In this document: one piece after another, positions 7,694 through 12,828 of the stretch
Position numbering within the stretch: position 1 is the stretch's first letter
Layout: each line of letters begins with the position of its first letter
Source of the DNA: Deferribacteres bacterium
GTDB lineage: Bacteria; Thermosulfidibacterota; Thermosulfidibacteria; Thermosulfidibacterales; Thermosulfidibacteraceae
DNA length: 12,828 nt
Direction: 5' to 3'
NCBI GenBank assembly: GCA_013153205.1
Contig: JAADEW010000074.1
Coordinates: 1 to 12,828, forward strand
Position numbers and translations under genes: made by a program
The notes under the pieces: generated by a model
Told to the model about the DNA's origin: nothing
What the model saw: the letters and a program-made list of their open reading frames with translations, nothing else
Databases searched by the model: none

Positions 7694-7719
7694 TTTTGTC
7701 TTGACAAAAGCTTTTTGTC
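7694..7719. repeat. Three alternating inverted 7-base repeats
   Basis: The order is TTTTGTC (7694-7700), TT, GACAAAA (7703-7709), GCT, TTTTGTC (7713-7719). The central copy can pair with either flank, which would give two mutually exclusive 7-base-pair hairpins. The same 7-mer also occurs at 7626-7632. A perfect -35 hexamer, TTGACA, lies at 7701-7706 within the array. The second hairpin is followed by GTTTT and could be a weak AT-rich terminator instead. Confidence 0.6.
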
Positions 7720-7737
7720 GTTTTACTCATTATACCC
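7701..7737 (+). promoter_or_regulatory. Probable promoter region for tRNA-Val and the thrS operon
   Basis: A perfect TTGACA is at 7701-7706. No good -10 lies 16-18 bases downstream: TACTCA at 7724-7729 is poor. The better AT boxes, CATTAT (7728-7733) and TATACC (7732-7737), are 21-25 bases away. The position relative to the tRNA start at 7747 suits a promoter, but the spacing is abnormal. Confidence 0.35.
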
Positions 7738-7746
7738 GGAATGTGT

Positions 7747-7821
7747 AGGGACGTAGCTCAGGGGGAGAGCACTTGCTTGACGCGCAAGGGGTCGGCGGTT
7801 CAAATCCGCCCGTCCCTACCA
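7747..7821 (+). tRNA. tRNA-Val (anticodon GAC)
   Basis: The 75-base sequence folds as a complete cloverleaf with an encoded CCA end. The acceptor stem AGGGACG pairs fully with CGTCCCT, and the D stem is GCTC/GAGC. The anticodon stem CTTGC/GCAAG closes the loop TTGACGC, giving anticodon GAC. The variable loop has 5 bases, and the T stem GGCGG/CCGCC closes the loop TTCAAAT. GAC reads GUC and GUU valine codons. It lies directly upstream of thrS and is probably co-transcribed with it, in which case tRNA processing would create the 5' end of the thrS message. A run of six T follows the CCA. Confidence 0.97.
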
Positions 7822-7837
7822 TTTTTTGTTCTAAATC

Positions 7838-7871
7838 CCACCTTTCGCTGGACTCGCAGGTAGCAAAGTGG
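7838..7871 (+). promoter_or_regulatory. Hairpin in the thrS leader
   Basis: CCAC-c-TTT-c-GCT pairs with AGC-AAA-GTGG, giving ten base pairs interrupted by two single-base bulges. They close a 12-base loop (7850-7861). The hairpin ends 24 bases before the Shine-Dalgarno sequence. In E. coli, ThrRS represses thrS by binding tRNA-like hairpins in its leader. The sequence here would allow a similar role, but I see no convincing threonine anticodon loop in it. There is no T-box sequence. Confidence 0.4.
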
Positions 7872-7905
7872 TAAAGCATCTATCAAAGCAAATCCGGAGG
7901 GCAGA

Positions 7906-9825
7906 ATGGTAAGGGTCAGTCTATCTACAGGTGAGAAGGGAGAGTTTCCTTCCGGTGTAACCGTCAGGGAAGTGCTTGAGAAGCTCAATCCCAGGATTTT
8001 GAGGGATGTGCTTGTGGCAAAAATAGACGGAAGGCTCGTTGACCTTTCGCATAAGATTGAAAAGGACTGTGTTGTGGAGCCGGTCTTTTTTGAGGACAGA
8101 GAAGGGAAAGAGACCTTCTGGCACAGCACGGCTCACGTCATGGCTGCCGCTGTCAAGAGGCTTTTTCCCGAGGCAAAGGTTACCATAGGTCCTCCCATAG
8201 AGAACGGTTTCTACTACGATTTTGACTATCACCGCTCTTTCACTCCTGAAGACCTTGAGAAGATTGAAGAGGAGATGAAGAAACTCGTTGAGGAGGACCA
8301 TCCCTTTGAGAGGGTTGAGGTTTCAAAAGAAGAGGCTGTTAAGCTCTTTTCCGATATGGGAGAGGACTACAAGGTTGAGCTCATAAACGAGATTCCTGAC
8401 CATGTGGTCTCCCTTTACAAAACCGACGGTTTTGTGGACCTGTGCCGCGGACCTCACATACCTTCAACGGGCAGGATAGGGGCTTTTAAGCTTTTGAGCG
8501 TTGCCGGTGCCTACTGGCGGGGAGACGAGTCCAACAAGATGCTTCAGAGGATTTACGGCGTCTCTTTCCCCACGAAAAAACAGCTGAAAGAGTATCTCAG
8601 ATTTCTTGAGGAGGCGAAAAAGAGGGACCACAGAAGGCTTGGAAAGGAGCTGAAGCTCTTTCTCATAGACGAGGATGTGGGACCGGGACTCGTTATATGG
8701 CTTCCAAGGGGAGCTGTGGTGAGAAAGGTGATAGAGGATTACTGGAAGAAGAAGCACGAAGAAGCCGGTTATCAGCTTGTATATACCCCTCACGTGGGAA
8801 AAGGCAGGCTGTGGGAGATAAGCGGCCATCTGGACTTTTACCGGGAAAACATGTTCCCTGAGATGAAGATAGAGGAGGTTTCGTATTTCGTTAAGCCCAT
8901 GAACTGTCCGTTCCACATCTACGTCTATACTTCGGAGCTGAGAAGCTACAGGGATTTGCCCTTTAGGCTGGCGGAGCTGGGCACCGTTTACAGATACGAG
9001 AAGTCGGGAGTCCTTCACGGCCTTATGAGGGTGAGGGGATTTACTCAGGATGACGCTCACATATTCTGCACGCCGGAGCAGGTGGAGGACGAGATAAAGG
9101 CAACGGTAGAGTTTGCCATCTCCATGCTGAAGGACTTTGGCTTTAACGATTTCAACATATATGTTTCCACAAAGCCCGACAAAGCCATAGGGTCTGAGGA
9201 TATGTGGGAGCTTGCAACGGGCTCTCTGGTCAAAGCGGCTGAGGAGCTTGGGCTTGAGTATGAAATAGAGGAAGGAGAAGGAGCCTTTTACGGTCCAAAG
9301 ATAGACATCACCATAAACGACGCCATAGGAAGGGAGTGGCAGTGCTCAACCATACAGTTTGACTTTAACCTTCCGGAAAGGTTTAACCTCACCTACAGGG
9401 ATAAGGACGGAAAGGACAAGAGGCCCTACATGATACACAGGGCTCTGCTGGGCTCTCTGGAGAGGTTTTTCGGCGTTCTTATAGAGCACTACGCAGGTGC
9501 TTTCCCCGTGTGGATTTCTCCCGTTCAGGTGAGGGTCATGAACATAACCGACGAGCAGGCGGATTATGCCCTTGAGGTTGCTGATATCCTCAAGGCTTCA
9601 GGTATAAGGGCTGAAGCGGATGTAAGAAACGAAAAAATAGGGTATAAGATAAGGGAAGCGGAAAAGGAGAAGATACCCTACATGGTGGTGGTGGGCAACA
9701 GGGAGAAGGCGGAGAAGACGGTGAGCGTCAGGAGAAAGGGCAGGGGACAGCTTGGCACAATGAAGCTTGAGGAGCTGATTGCCGCTGTAAAAAACGAGAT
9801 AGATAATAAAATCACGGAGGTGTAG
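7906..9825 (+). CDS. thrS: Threonine--tRNA ligase
   Basis: ThrS charges tRNA-Thr in the cytosol and edits mis-charged serine. The protein is full length at 639 residues. It has an N-terminal TGS domain (1-60) and an editing domain with HSTAH (73-77) and DLCRGPH (Cys180, His184). The class II catalytic core has zinc ligands Cys334 (KPMNCPFH), His385 (DDAHIF) and His511 (MIHRALLG), the same numbering as the E. coli enzyme. The anticodon-binding domain covers about 535-639. Class II motif 2 is in the RYEKSGVLHGLMRVRGFTQ segment. GGAGGG (7896-7901) lies 4 bases before the ATG. It follows tRNA-Val by 84 bases and ends 2 bases before infC. Confidence 0.98.
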   Translation: MVRVSLSTGEKGEFPSGVTVREVLEKLNPRILRDVLVAKIDGRLVDLSHKIEKDCVVEPVFFEDREGKETFWHSTAHVMAAAVKRLFPEAKVTIGPPIENGFYYDFDYHRSFTPEDLEKIEEEMKKLVEEDHPFERVEVSKEEAVKLFSDMGEDYKVELINEIPDHVVSLYKTDGFVDLCRGPHIPSTGRIGAFKLLSVAGAYWRGDESNKMLQRIYGVSFPTKKQLKEYLRFLEEAKKRDHRRLGKELKLFLIDEDVGPGLVIWLPRGAVVRKVIEDYWKKKHEEAGYQLVYTPHVGKGRLWEISGHLDFYRENMFPEMKIEEVSYFVKPMNCPFHIYVYTSELRSYRDLPFRLAELGTVYRYEKSGVLHGLMRVRGFTQDDAHIFCTPEQVEDEIKATVEFAISMLKDFGFNDFNIYVSTKPDKAIGSEDMWELATGSLVKAAEELGLEYEIEEGEGAFYGPKIDITINDAIGREWQCSTIQFDFNLPERFNLTYRDKDGKDKRPYMIHRALLGSLERFFGVLIEHYAGAFPVWISPVQVRVMNITDEQADYALEVADILKASGIRAEADVRNEKIGYKIREAEKEKIPYMVVVGNREKAEKTVSVRRKGRGQLGTMKLEELIAAVKNEIDNKITEV

Positions 9826-9830
9826 CCATA
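9816..9830 (+). promoter_or_regulatory. Shine-Dalgarno and AUA start of infC
   Basis: GGAGGTG (9816-9822) overlaps the last thrS codons and is followed after 5 bases by ATA (9828-9830). No ATG, GTG or TTG lies in this frame near this strong site. It decides the infC start. Confidence 0.8.
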
Positions 9831-10346
9831 GCTAAGGACGATTTCAAAATTATCGCTAACGAGCAGATTCGCTTCAAAGAGGTGAGGGTTATTGGTCCCG
9901 ACGGCAAGCAGATGGGCATAATGTCTTCAAGGAACGCCGTTCAGATGGCGAAGGACATGGGGTATGACCTGGTTCTGGTTGCTCCCAATGCCAAACCGCC
10001 CGTCTGCAGGATTATGGATTTGGGTAAATACAAGTATGAGCTGAAGAAGAAGGCGAAAGAAGCCAAAAAAAAGCAGAGGGTTATACTGGTCAAAGAGCTG
10101 AGACTGCGTCCCAAGATAGAGGAACACGACTATCAGGTAAAGCTGAAGCATGCCAGAGAATTTCTGTCAGACGGAAACAAGGTGAAGGTTGTCATGAGAT
10201 ACAGGGGCAGGGAGATGTCCTTTATTGACAGCGGTAAAGAGGTGCTGGAGAGGTTTGCTCAGGATGTGGCTGACATAGGGGTTGTTGAGAAAAAGCCTGA
10301 GCTTGAGGGAAGGCAGATGATAATGGTGCTTGCTCCCAAACACTGA
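9828..10346 (+). CDS. infC: Translation initiation factor IF-3, AUA start
   Basis: IF-3 binds the 30S subunit, prevents 50S joining and checks the initiator tRNA and start codon. Read from ATA at 9828 the protein has 172 residues, the usual size. It begins (M/I)AKDDFKIIANEQIRFKEV, which matches the conserved IF-3 opening containing NEQIR. The first conventional start in frame is GTG at 9882. Using it would remove 18 conserved N-terminal residues and leave the strong GGAGGTG site unused. The two-domain layout is clear: an N domain, a lysine-rich linker (about 66-80), then the KELRLRPKIEEHDYQVKLKH signature. In E. coli infC starts with AUU and IF-3 represses itself by rejecting such codons. The stop codon TGA overlaps the next start (TGATG). 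Confidence 0.93.
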   Translation: MAKDDFKIIANEQIRFKEVRVIGPDGKQMGIMSSRNAVQMAKDMGYDLVLVAPNAKPPVCRIMDLGKYKYELKKKAKEAKKKQRVILVKELRLRPKIEEHDYQVKLKHAREFLSDGNKVKVVMRYRGREMSFIDSGKEVLERFAQDVADIGVVEKKPELEGRQMIMVLAPKH

Positions 10347-10909
10347 TGGAAAGGCTTGTGGCTTTCATCGGTTCCCCTCGTGAAAGGTCAAGTTCCAGGC
10401 TACTTCTTGATTTGTTCACTTCTTCTTTTGAAGGGAAGAGGACCGTTTTCAGCGTTTACAGGCTAAATGTTCAGCCCTGCAGTGCCTGCGGAGGCTGTTA
10501 TGATACGGGAGTGTGTGTGATAGAAGACGACATGGTCAGGGTTTACAGCGCTCTTGATTCAGCCGACTATGTGGTGGTGGCTTCTCCCATATACTTTTAT
10601 GGTCCTCCGTCGCCTCTTAAAGCGGTTATAGACAGGTGTCAGCCCTTCTGGGTGAGAAAGTTTCTGAAAAAGGAGAAAATGAAGCCAAAAAAAGGTGCTC
10701 TTATAACGGTGGGAGCAACTGAAGGGAGAAACCTTTTTCTGCCTTTTTACTACATTGCTCTGGTCTGGTTTAACAGCATAAATGCTTCCTTTCCCCTTCA
10801 CATCAAGGTTAGAGGTGTGGAGGAGCCGTCAGACCTTGGTGAAGAACTGCTTAACGAGGTAAAGGTTGAGGGAATCTCTTTCTTTGGACAGGATAAAGGG
10901 TTTAATTGA
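10346..10909 (+). CDS. Iron-sulfur flavoprotein (Isf / NADPH-dependent FMN reductase family)
   Basis: This 187-residue flavodoxin-fold protein probably binds FMN and passes electrons in the cytosol. The N-terminal phosphate-binding segment is GSPRERSSS (9-17). Cys45, Cys48, Cys51 and Cys57 form CX2CX2CX5C in CSACGGCYDTGVC. This is the compact [4Fe-4S] motif of archaeal and bacterial Isf proteins. ASPIYFYGPPSPLKAVIDR (78-97 region) is the flavin-side signature of the family. Isf proteins have been linked to reduction of oxygen and hydrogen peroxide or to ferredoxin-dependent electron transfer; the partner here is unknown. Its ATG overlaps the infC stop by one base and its end overlaps rfaE1, so it is held tightly inside a translation/LPS operon. 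Confidence 0.85.
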   Translation: MERLVAFIGSPRERSSSRLLLDLFTSSFEGKRTVFSVYRLNVQPCSACGGCYDTGVCVIEDDMVRVYSALDSADYVVVASPIYFYGPPSPLKAVIDRCQPFWVRKFLKKEKMKPKKGALITVGATEGRNLFLPFYYIALVWFNSINASFPLHIKVRGVEEPSDLGEELLNEVKVEGISFFGQDKGFN

Positions 10910-11879
10910 AGGCTTTAAAGACAAAAGAATAGTGGTGGTTGGCGATTTTATAGCTGACCTTTACGTCTATTCCCTTGCAAGCAGGGTATCCCGCGAGGCT
11001 CCCGTTCTGATTCTGAAATACGAAGGAGAAAATGTGGTTCTCGGCGGAGGAGCCAATGCCCTGAACAACGTCAGGGCTCTCGGGGGGTGTGCTATACCTG
11101 TGGGATTTGTGGGAGATGATAAGGAGGGAAGACAGCTCGTTGGCGTTATGGAAAGTCTTGGAATTGGCACGGACTATGTCTTTTTCGTTTCCGGAAGGAC
11201 CACGGTAACCAAGATGAGAATACTTGCGGGAAGCCATCATACCGTGAAACAGCAGGTATTGAGGTTGGACAGGGAACCCGAAAACGGTGTTGAAAGGCGG
11301 TATAAAAAGCTCCTTTTTGATGCTTTAGAGCGCCTTTCTTCCGTTGCGGATGCCGTTCTTATCTCTGATTACGGATACGGAACCATAGATGAAGAGGTGC
11401 TGGATTTGATAAAACGGCTCTTCAAAGGCAGGGTTATCACCGCAGACTCCAGATACAATCTTCTGGACTTTAAGGGAATAACCGCGGTCACTCCTAACGA
11501 GCCTGAGGTGGCTTCTGCTCTGGGATTGAGGAGGATTGACGATAACAGCGTGGTTGATGCGGGAATGAGGCTTTTAGAGCTTACGGGAAACGATGCGGTT
11601 TTAATAACCCGGGGTAAAAAAGGTATGGCTCTGTTTGAGAAGGGCGGAGCCCACCACTTTATAGACATTTACGGGACCGATGAGGTTGCCGATGTTACGG
11701 GAGCCGGGGATACGGTGATAGCCACCTTTACCCTTGCCCTTGCTGGGGGAGCTACCTTTTACGAGGCGGCAAAGCTTGCAAACTACGCAGGCGGCATTGT
11801 GGTCATGAAGTCGGGAACCGCCACCGTCTCTAAAGATGAGCTTCTGGAAGCGGTGGAGAATGAGCTGGCAGACGGATAA
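10866..11879 (+). CDS. rfaE1: D-glycero-beta-D-manno-heptose-7-phosphate kinase (RfaE1 / HldE kinase domain)
   Basis: The enzyme phosphorylates D-glycero-D-manno-heptose 7-phosphate at C1 in the pathway to ADP-heptose for LPS inner core. The PfkB-family fold covers the whole 337 residues. VVVGDFIADLYVY (23-35) and SRVSREAPV (39-47) match the conserved heptose-kinase opening. GGGANALNN (60-68) is the substrate-site motif, and DVTGAGDT (276-283) gives the anion hole with Asp282 as the expected catalytic base. I chose TTG at 10866 because GAGGT lies 5 bases upstream. An in-frame TTG at 10884 is an alternative. The gene overlaps the flavoprotein gene by 44 bases. In E. coli this kinase is fused to the adenylyltransferase; here they are two overlapping genes in the same order. 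Confidence 0.9.
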   Translation: MRESLSLDRIKGLIEGFKDKRIVVVGDFIADLYVYSLASRVSREAPVLILKYEGENVVLGGGANALNNVRALGGCAIPVGFVGDDKEGRQLVGVMESLGIGTDYVFFVSGRTTVTKMRILAGSHHTVKQQVLRLDREPENGVERRYKKLLFDALERLSSVADAVLISDYGYGTIDEEVLDLIKRLFKGRVITADSRYNLLDFKGITAVTPNEPEVASALGLRRIDDNSVVDAGMRLLELTGNDAVLITRGKKGMALFEKGGAHHFIDIYGTDEVADVTGAGDTVIATFTLALAGGATFYEAAKLANYAGGIVVMKSGTATVSKDELLEAVENELADG

Positions 11880-12339
11880 GATAAAGACGCTTGAGGAAAT
11901 AAAAGAGATAGTGGATAGAGCCAGGTCTGAGGGCAAAAAGGTCGTTCTGGCGAACGGCTGTTTTGACATTCTGCACGTGGGGCATGTCAGGTATCTCAAA
12001 CACGCAAAGAGCTTTGGAGACATACTGGTTGTGGCTGTCAATTCGGATTCTTCTGTTAAGAGGCTGAAGGGCGAGGAAAGGCCTTTTATGCCCGATTTTG
12101 AAAGGGCTGAAATCGTGGCGGCTCTTGAGTGCGTGGATTATGTCTTTGTTTTTGATGACGAGAGGCTGGACAGGATACTGCTTTATCTGAAGCCTCACTT
12201 TCAAGCTAAAGGCACCGATTATACCCCTGAAACGGTTCCGGAATATCCCGTGGTGAGCTCCTACGGCGGTAAAGTCGTTATATGCGGGGACCCCAAGGAG
12301 CACTCCACAACAGAGCTTCTGAAAAAAGTCAAAAAATAG
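11860..12339 (+). CDS. rfaE2: D-glycero-beta-D-manno-heptose 1-phosphate adenylyltransferase (RfaE2)
   Basis: This cytidylyltransferase-fold enzyme joins heptose 1-phosphate and ATP to form ADP-heptose. The nucleotide-binding HxGH is HVGH (39-42) in ANGCFDILHVGHVRYL. The C-terminal segment has GTDYTPETVPEY, where most relatives have GGDY, and ends with HSTTELLKK, the usual STT signature. The length from ATG 11860 is 159 residues, normal for the stand-alone form. A GGAAG site lies 9 bases upstream. ATG at 11836 in the same frame would add 8 residues (MSFWKRWR) but has a weaker ribosome site. The frame overlaps the rfaE1 end by 20 bases (44 with the longer start), so the two are coupled. Whether the substrate is heptose or a related sugar phosphate cannot be told from sequence. 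Confidence 0.9.
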   Translation: MSWQTDKIKTLEEIKEIVDRARSEGKKVVLANGCFDILHVGHVRYLKHAKSFGDILVVAVNSDSSVKRLKGEERPFMPDFERAEIVAALECVDYVFVFDDERLDRILLYLKPHFQAKGTDYTPETVPEYPVVSSYGGKVVICGDPKEHSTTELLKKVKK

Positions 12340-12359
12340 CAATCTTTTATTTTTAGGAC

Positions 12360-12387
12360 TTGCAATTTTGTTCTTCGGGTGTAAATA
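12360..12387 (+). promoter_or_regulatory. Possible promoter of the superoxide reductase gene
   Basis: TTGCAA (12360-12365) and TAAATA (12382-12387) are separated by 16 bases and lie 47 bases before the ATG. Both match the sigma-70 consensus only moderately. A separate promoter is expected because there is a 94-base gap after rfaE2. Confidence 0.3.
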
Positions 12388-12404
12388 TTAGTATTAAGGT
12401 TAAA

Positions 12405-12419
12405 TTAATAAAATTATAA
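12405..12419. promoter_or_regulatory. PerR/Fur-like inverted repeat upstream of superoxide reductase
   Basis: TTAATAA-A-ATTATAA compares with the PerR consensus TTATAAT-N-ATTATAA. The right half is perfect and the left half matches at 4 of 7 positions. It sits between the possible -10 and the Shine-Dalgarno sequence, where a repressor could block transcription. The region is very AT-rich, so chance is a serious alternative. Confidence 0.25.
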
Positions 12420-12433
12420 CAGGAGGTGTTAAG

Positions 12434-12811
12434 ATGACGGAGAGGCTTCAGGTTTATAAGTGTGAGGTTTGCGGGAATATAGTGCTGGTTCTGCATCCGG
12501 GTCCGGGCAAGCTGGTGTGCTGTAACAAGCCCATGGTTTTGCTTGAGGAGCAGACGGCTGATGCCTCAACCGAAAAGCATGTTCCGGTGATTGAGAAGGT
12601 GGAAGGCGGCTACAAGGTTAAGGTGGGTTCTGTTCCCCATCCCATGGAGGAGAAGCACTATATTGAGTGGATTGAGCTTCAGGTTAACGGCAAGACCTAC
12701 ATCCAGTTTTTGAAGCCGGGTGATGCTCCCGAAGCCTTCTTCCCCGTTAGCGAGGAGGGCTCTGTATCTGCGAGGGAATACTGCACCATACATGGTCTCT
12801 GGAAGTCTTAA
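12434..12811 (+). CDS. dfx: Superoxide reductase / desulfoferrodoxin (two-iron class)
   Basis: The enzyme reduces superoxide to hydrogen peroxide without making oxygen and is typical of anaerobes. At 125 residues it is full length. The N-terminal desulforedoxin domain (1-36) has the Fe(SCys)4 ligands Cys10, Cys13, Cys29 and Cys30. The catalytic domain has the Fe(His)4Cys site His49, His69, His75, His120 and Cys117. The conserved Glu47 and Lys48 near the open coordination site are also present. AGGAGGTG (12421-12428) lies 5 bases before the ATG, the strongest ribosome site in the window, suggesting high expression. It follows rfaE2 by 94 bases and probably has its own promoter. Its electron donor, often rubredoxin, is not in the window. 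Confidence 0.95.
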   Translation: MTERLQVYKCEVCGNIVLVLHPGPGKLVCCNKPMVLLEEQTADASTEKHVPVIEKVEGGYKVKVGSVPHPMEEKHYIEWIELQVNGKTYIQFLKPGDAPEAFFPVSEEGSVSAREYCTIHGLWKS

Positions 12812-12814
12812 GTT

Positions 12815-12828
12815 GTGAGGGGGGATGT
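12815..12828 (+). promoter_or_regulatory. Possible ribosome site and start codon of the next gene
   Basis: GTGAGGGGGG is followed directly by ATG (12825-12827) at the window edge, 13 bases after the superoxide reductase stop. It could start another plus-strand gene, but only one codon is visible. Confidence 0.25.

Larger units (their letters stand above)
7603..7746. other. Intergenic region rich in inverted repeats
   Basis: No gene is seen here. In order it holds one copy of TTTTGTC (7626-7632), the overlapping palindromes at 7633-7653, a G-rich run (GGGGG at 7660-7664 and GGGGGG at 7668-7673) followed by a 7-base T run, and the triple repeat at 7694-7719. After that comes AT-rich sequence running into tRNA-Val. 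It must contain the promoter for the tRNA and may contain the end of the upstream transcript. No classical GC-rich hairpin plus T run is visible. Confidence 0.6.

Noticed and set aside
7747..7821. The tRNA as selC (tRNA-Sec), given selA and selB nearby
   Set aside because: It has a 7-base-pair acceptor stem, a 5-base variable loop and anticodon GAC. tRNA-Sec is much longer with a large variable arm and UCA.
7822..7905. T-box riboswitch before thrS
   Set aside because: No TGGNACCGCG-like T-box sequence and no terminator/antiterminator pair; the leader is too short.
8464..9060. Open frame of 198 codons on the minus strand within thrS
   Set aside because: It lies wholly inside a clear full-length thrS and its translation shows no recognisable domain; it is a shadow frame.
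11809..11879. Programmed frameshift joining rfaE1 and rfaE2
   Set aside because: The frames overlap, but I see no slippery heptamer and the second gene has its own usable start codons.
1..12828. CRISPR array, insertion sequence, phage or toxin-antitoxin genes
   Set aside because: No spaced direct repeats, transposase motifs or matching small gene pairs are seen; gene packing is continuous.
1..12828. Selenoprotein gene with in-frame TGA
   Set aside because: All recognised genes are complete or end at the window edge with normal family lengths; no gene resumes after a TGA.

Overview
The window looks like chromosomal DNA of a strictly or mainly anaerobic Gram-negative bacterium. Four things point that way. 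It carries selenocysteine insertion genes (selA, selB), a two-iron superoxide reductase, crotonase and 3-hydroxybutyryl-CoA dehydrogenase of the butyryl/crotonyl-CoA type, and two enzymes of LPS heptose synthesis. I cannot fix the phylum from sequence alone; anaerobic lineages such as Desulfobacterota, Deferribacterota or their relatives would fit. No mobile element, CRISPR array or phage gene is visible.

Left part, minus strand (about 4821 down to 1): a promoter near 4793-4821 drives hbd, crt, selA and selB. The genes are tightly packed, and selB starts on a TTG that overlaps the selA stop codon. selB runs off the left edge. This places two acyl-CoA enzymes and the selenocysteine machinery on one apparent transcript.

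Middle part, plus strand (4840-7602): a divergent promoter with a perfect TATAAT precedes a pyrroline-5-carboxylate-reductase-like protein whose substrate-site motifs are altered. It is followed by the tRNA methylthiotransferase mtaB, and a LysE-type exporter overlaps the mtaB end. Back-to-back promoters share a short palindrome.

Right part, plus strand (7603-12339): a 144-base intergenic stretch rich in inverted repeats precedes tRNA-Val(GAC). Then come an 84-base leader with a hairpin, thrS, infC, an iron-sulfur flavoprotein (Isf family), and split rfaE1 and rfaE2. infC has no usual start codon at its N terminus and very probably begins with AUA, the kind of rare start that underlies IF3 self-regulation. 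The genes overlap or nearly touch, so translation factors and LPS heptose precursor enzymes appear to share one operon. The usual rpmI-rplT partners do not follow infC.

Right end: a separately promoted superoxide reductase gene with all metal ligands, a very strong Shine-Dalgarno sequence and an AT-rich PerR-like inverted repeat. I found no clear new multi-gene defence or mobile system. The signals most worth checking are the infC AUA start, the thrS leader, the repeat cluster before tRNA-Val, and the altered P5CR-like enzyme.
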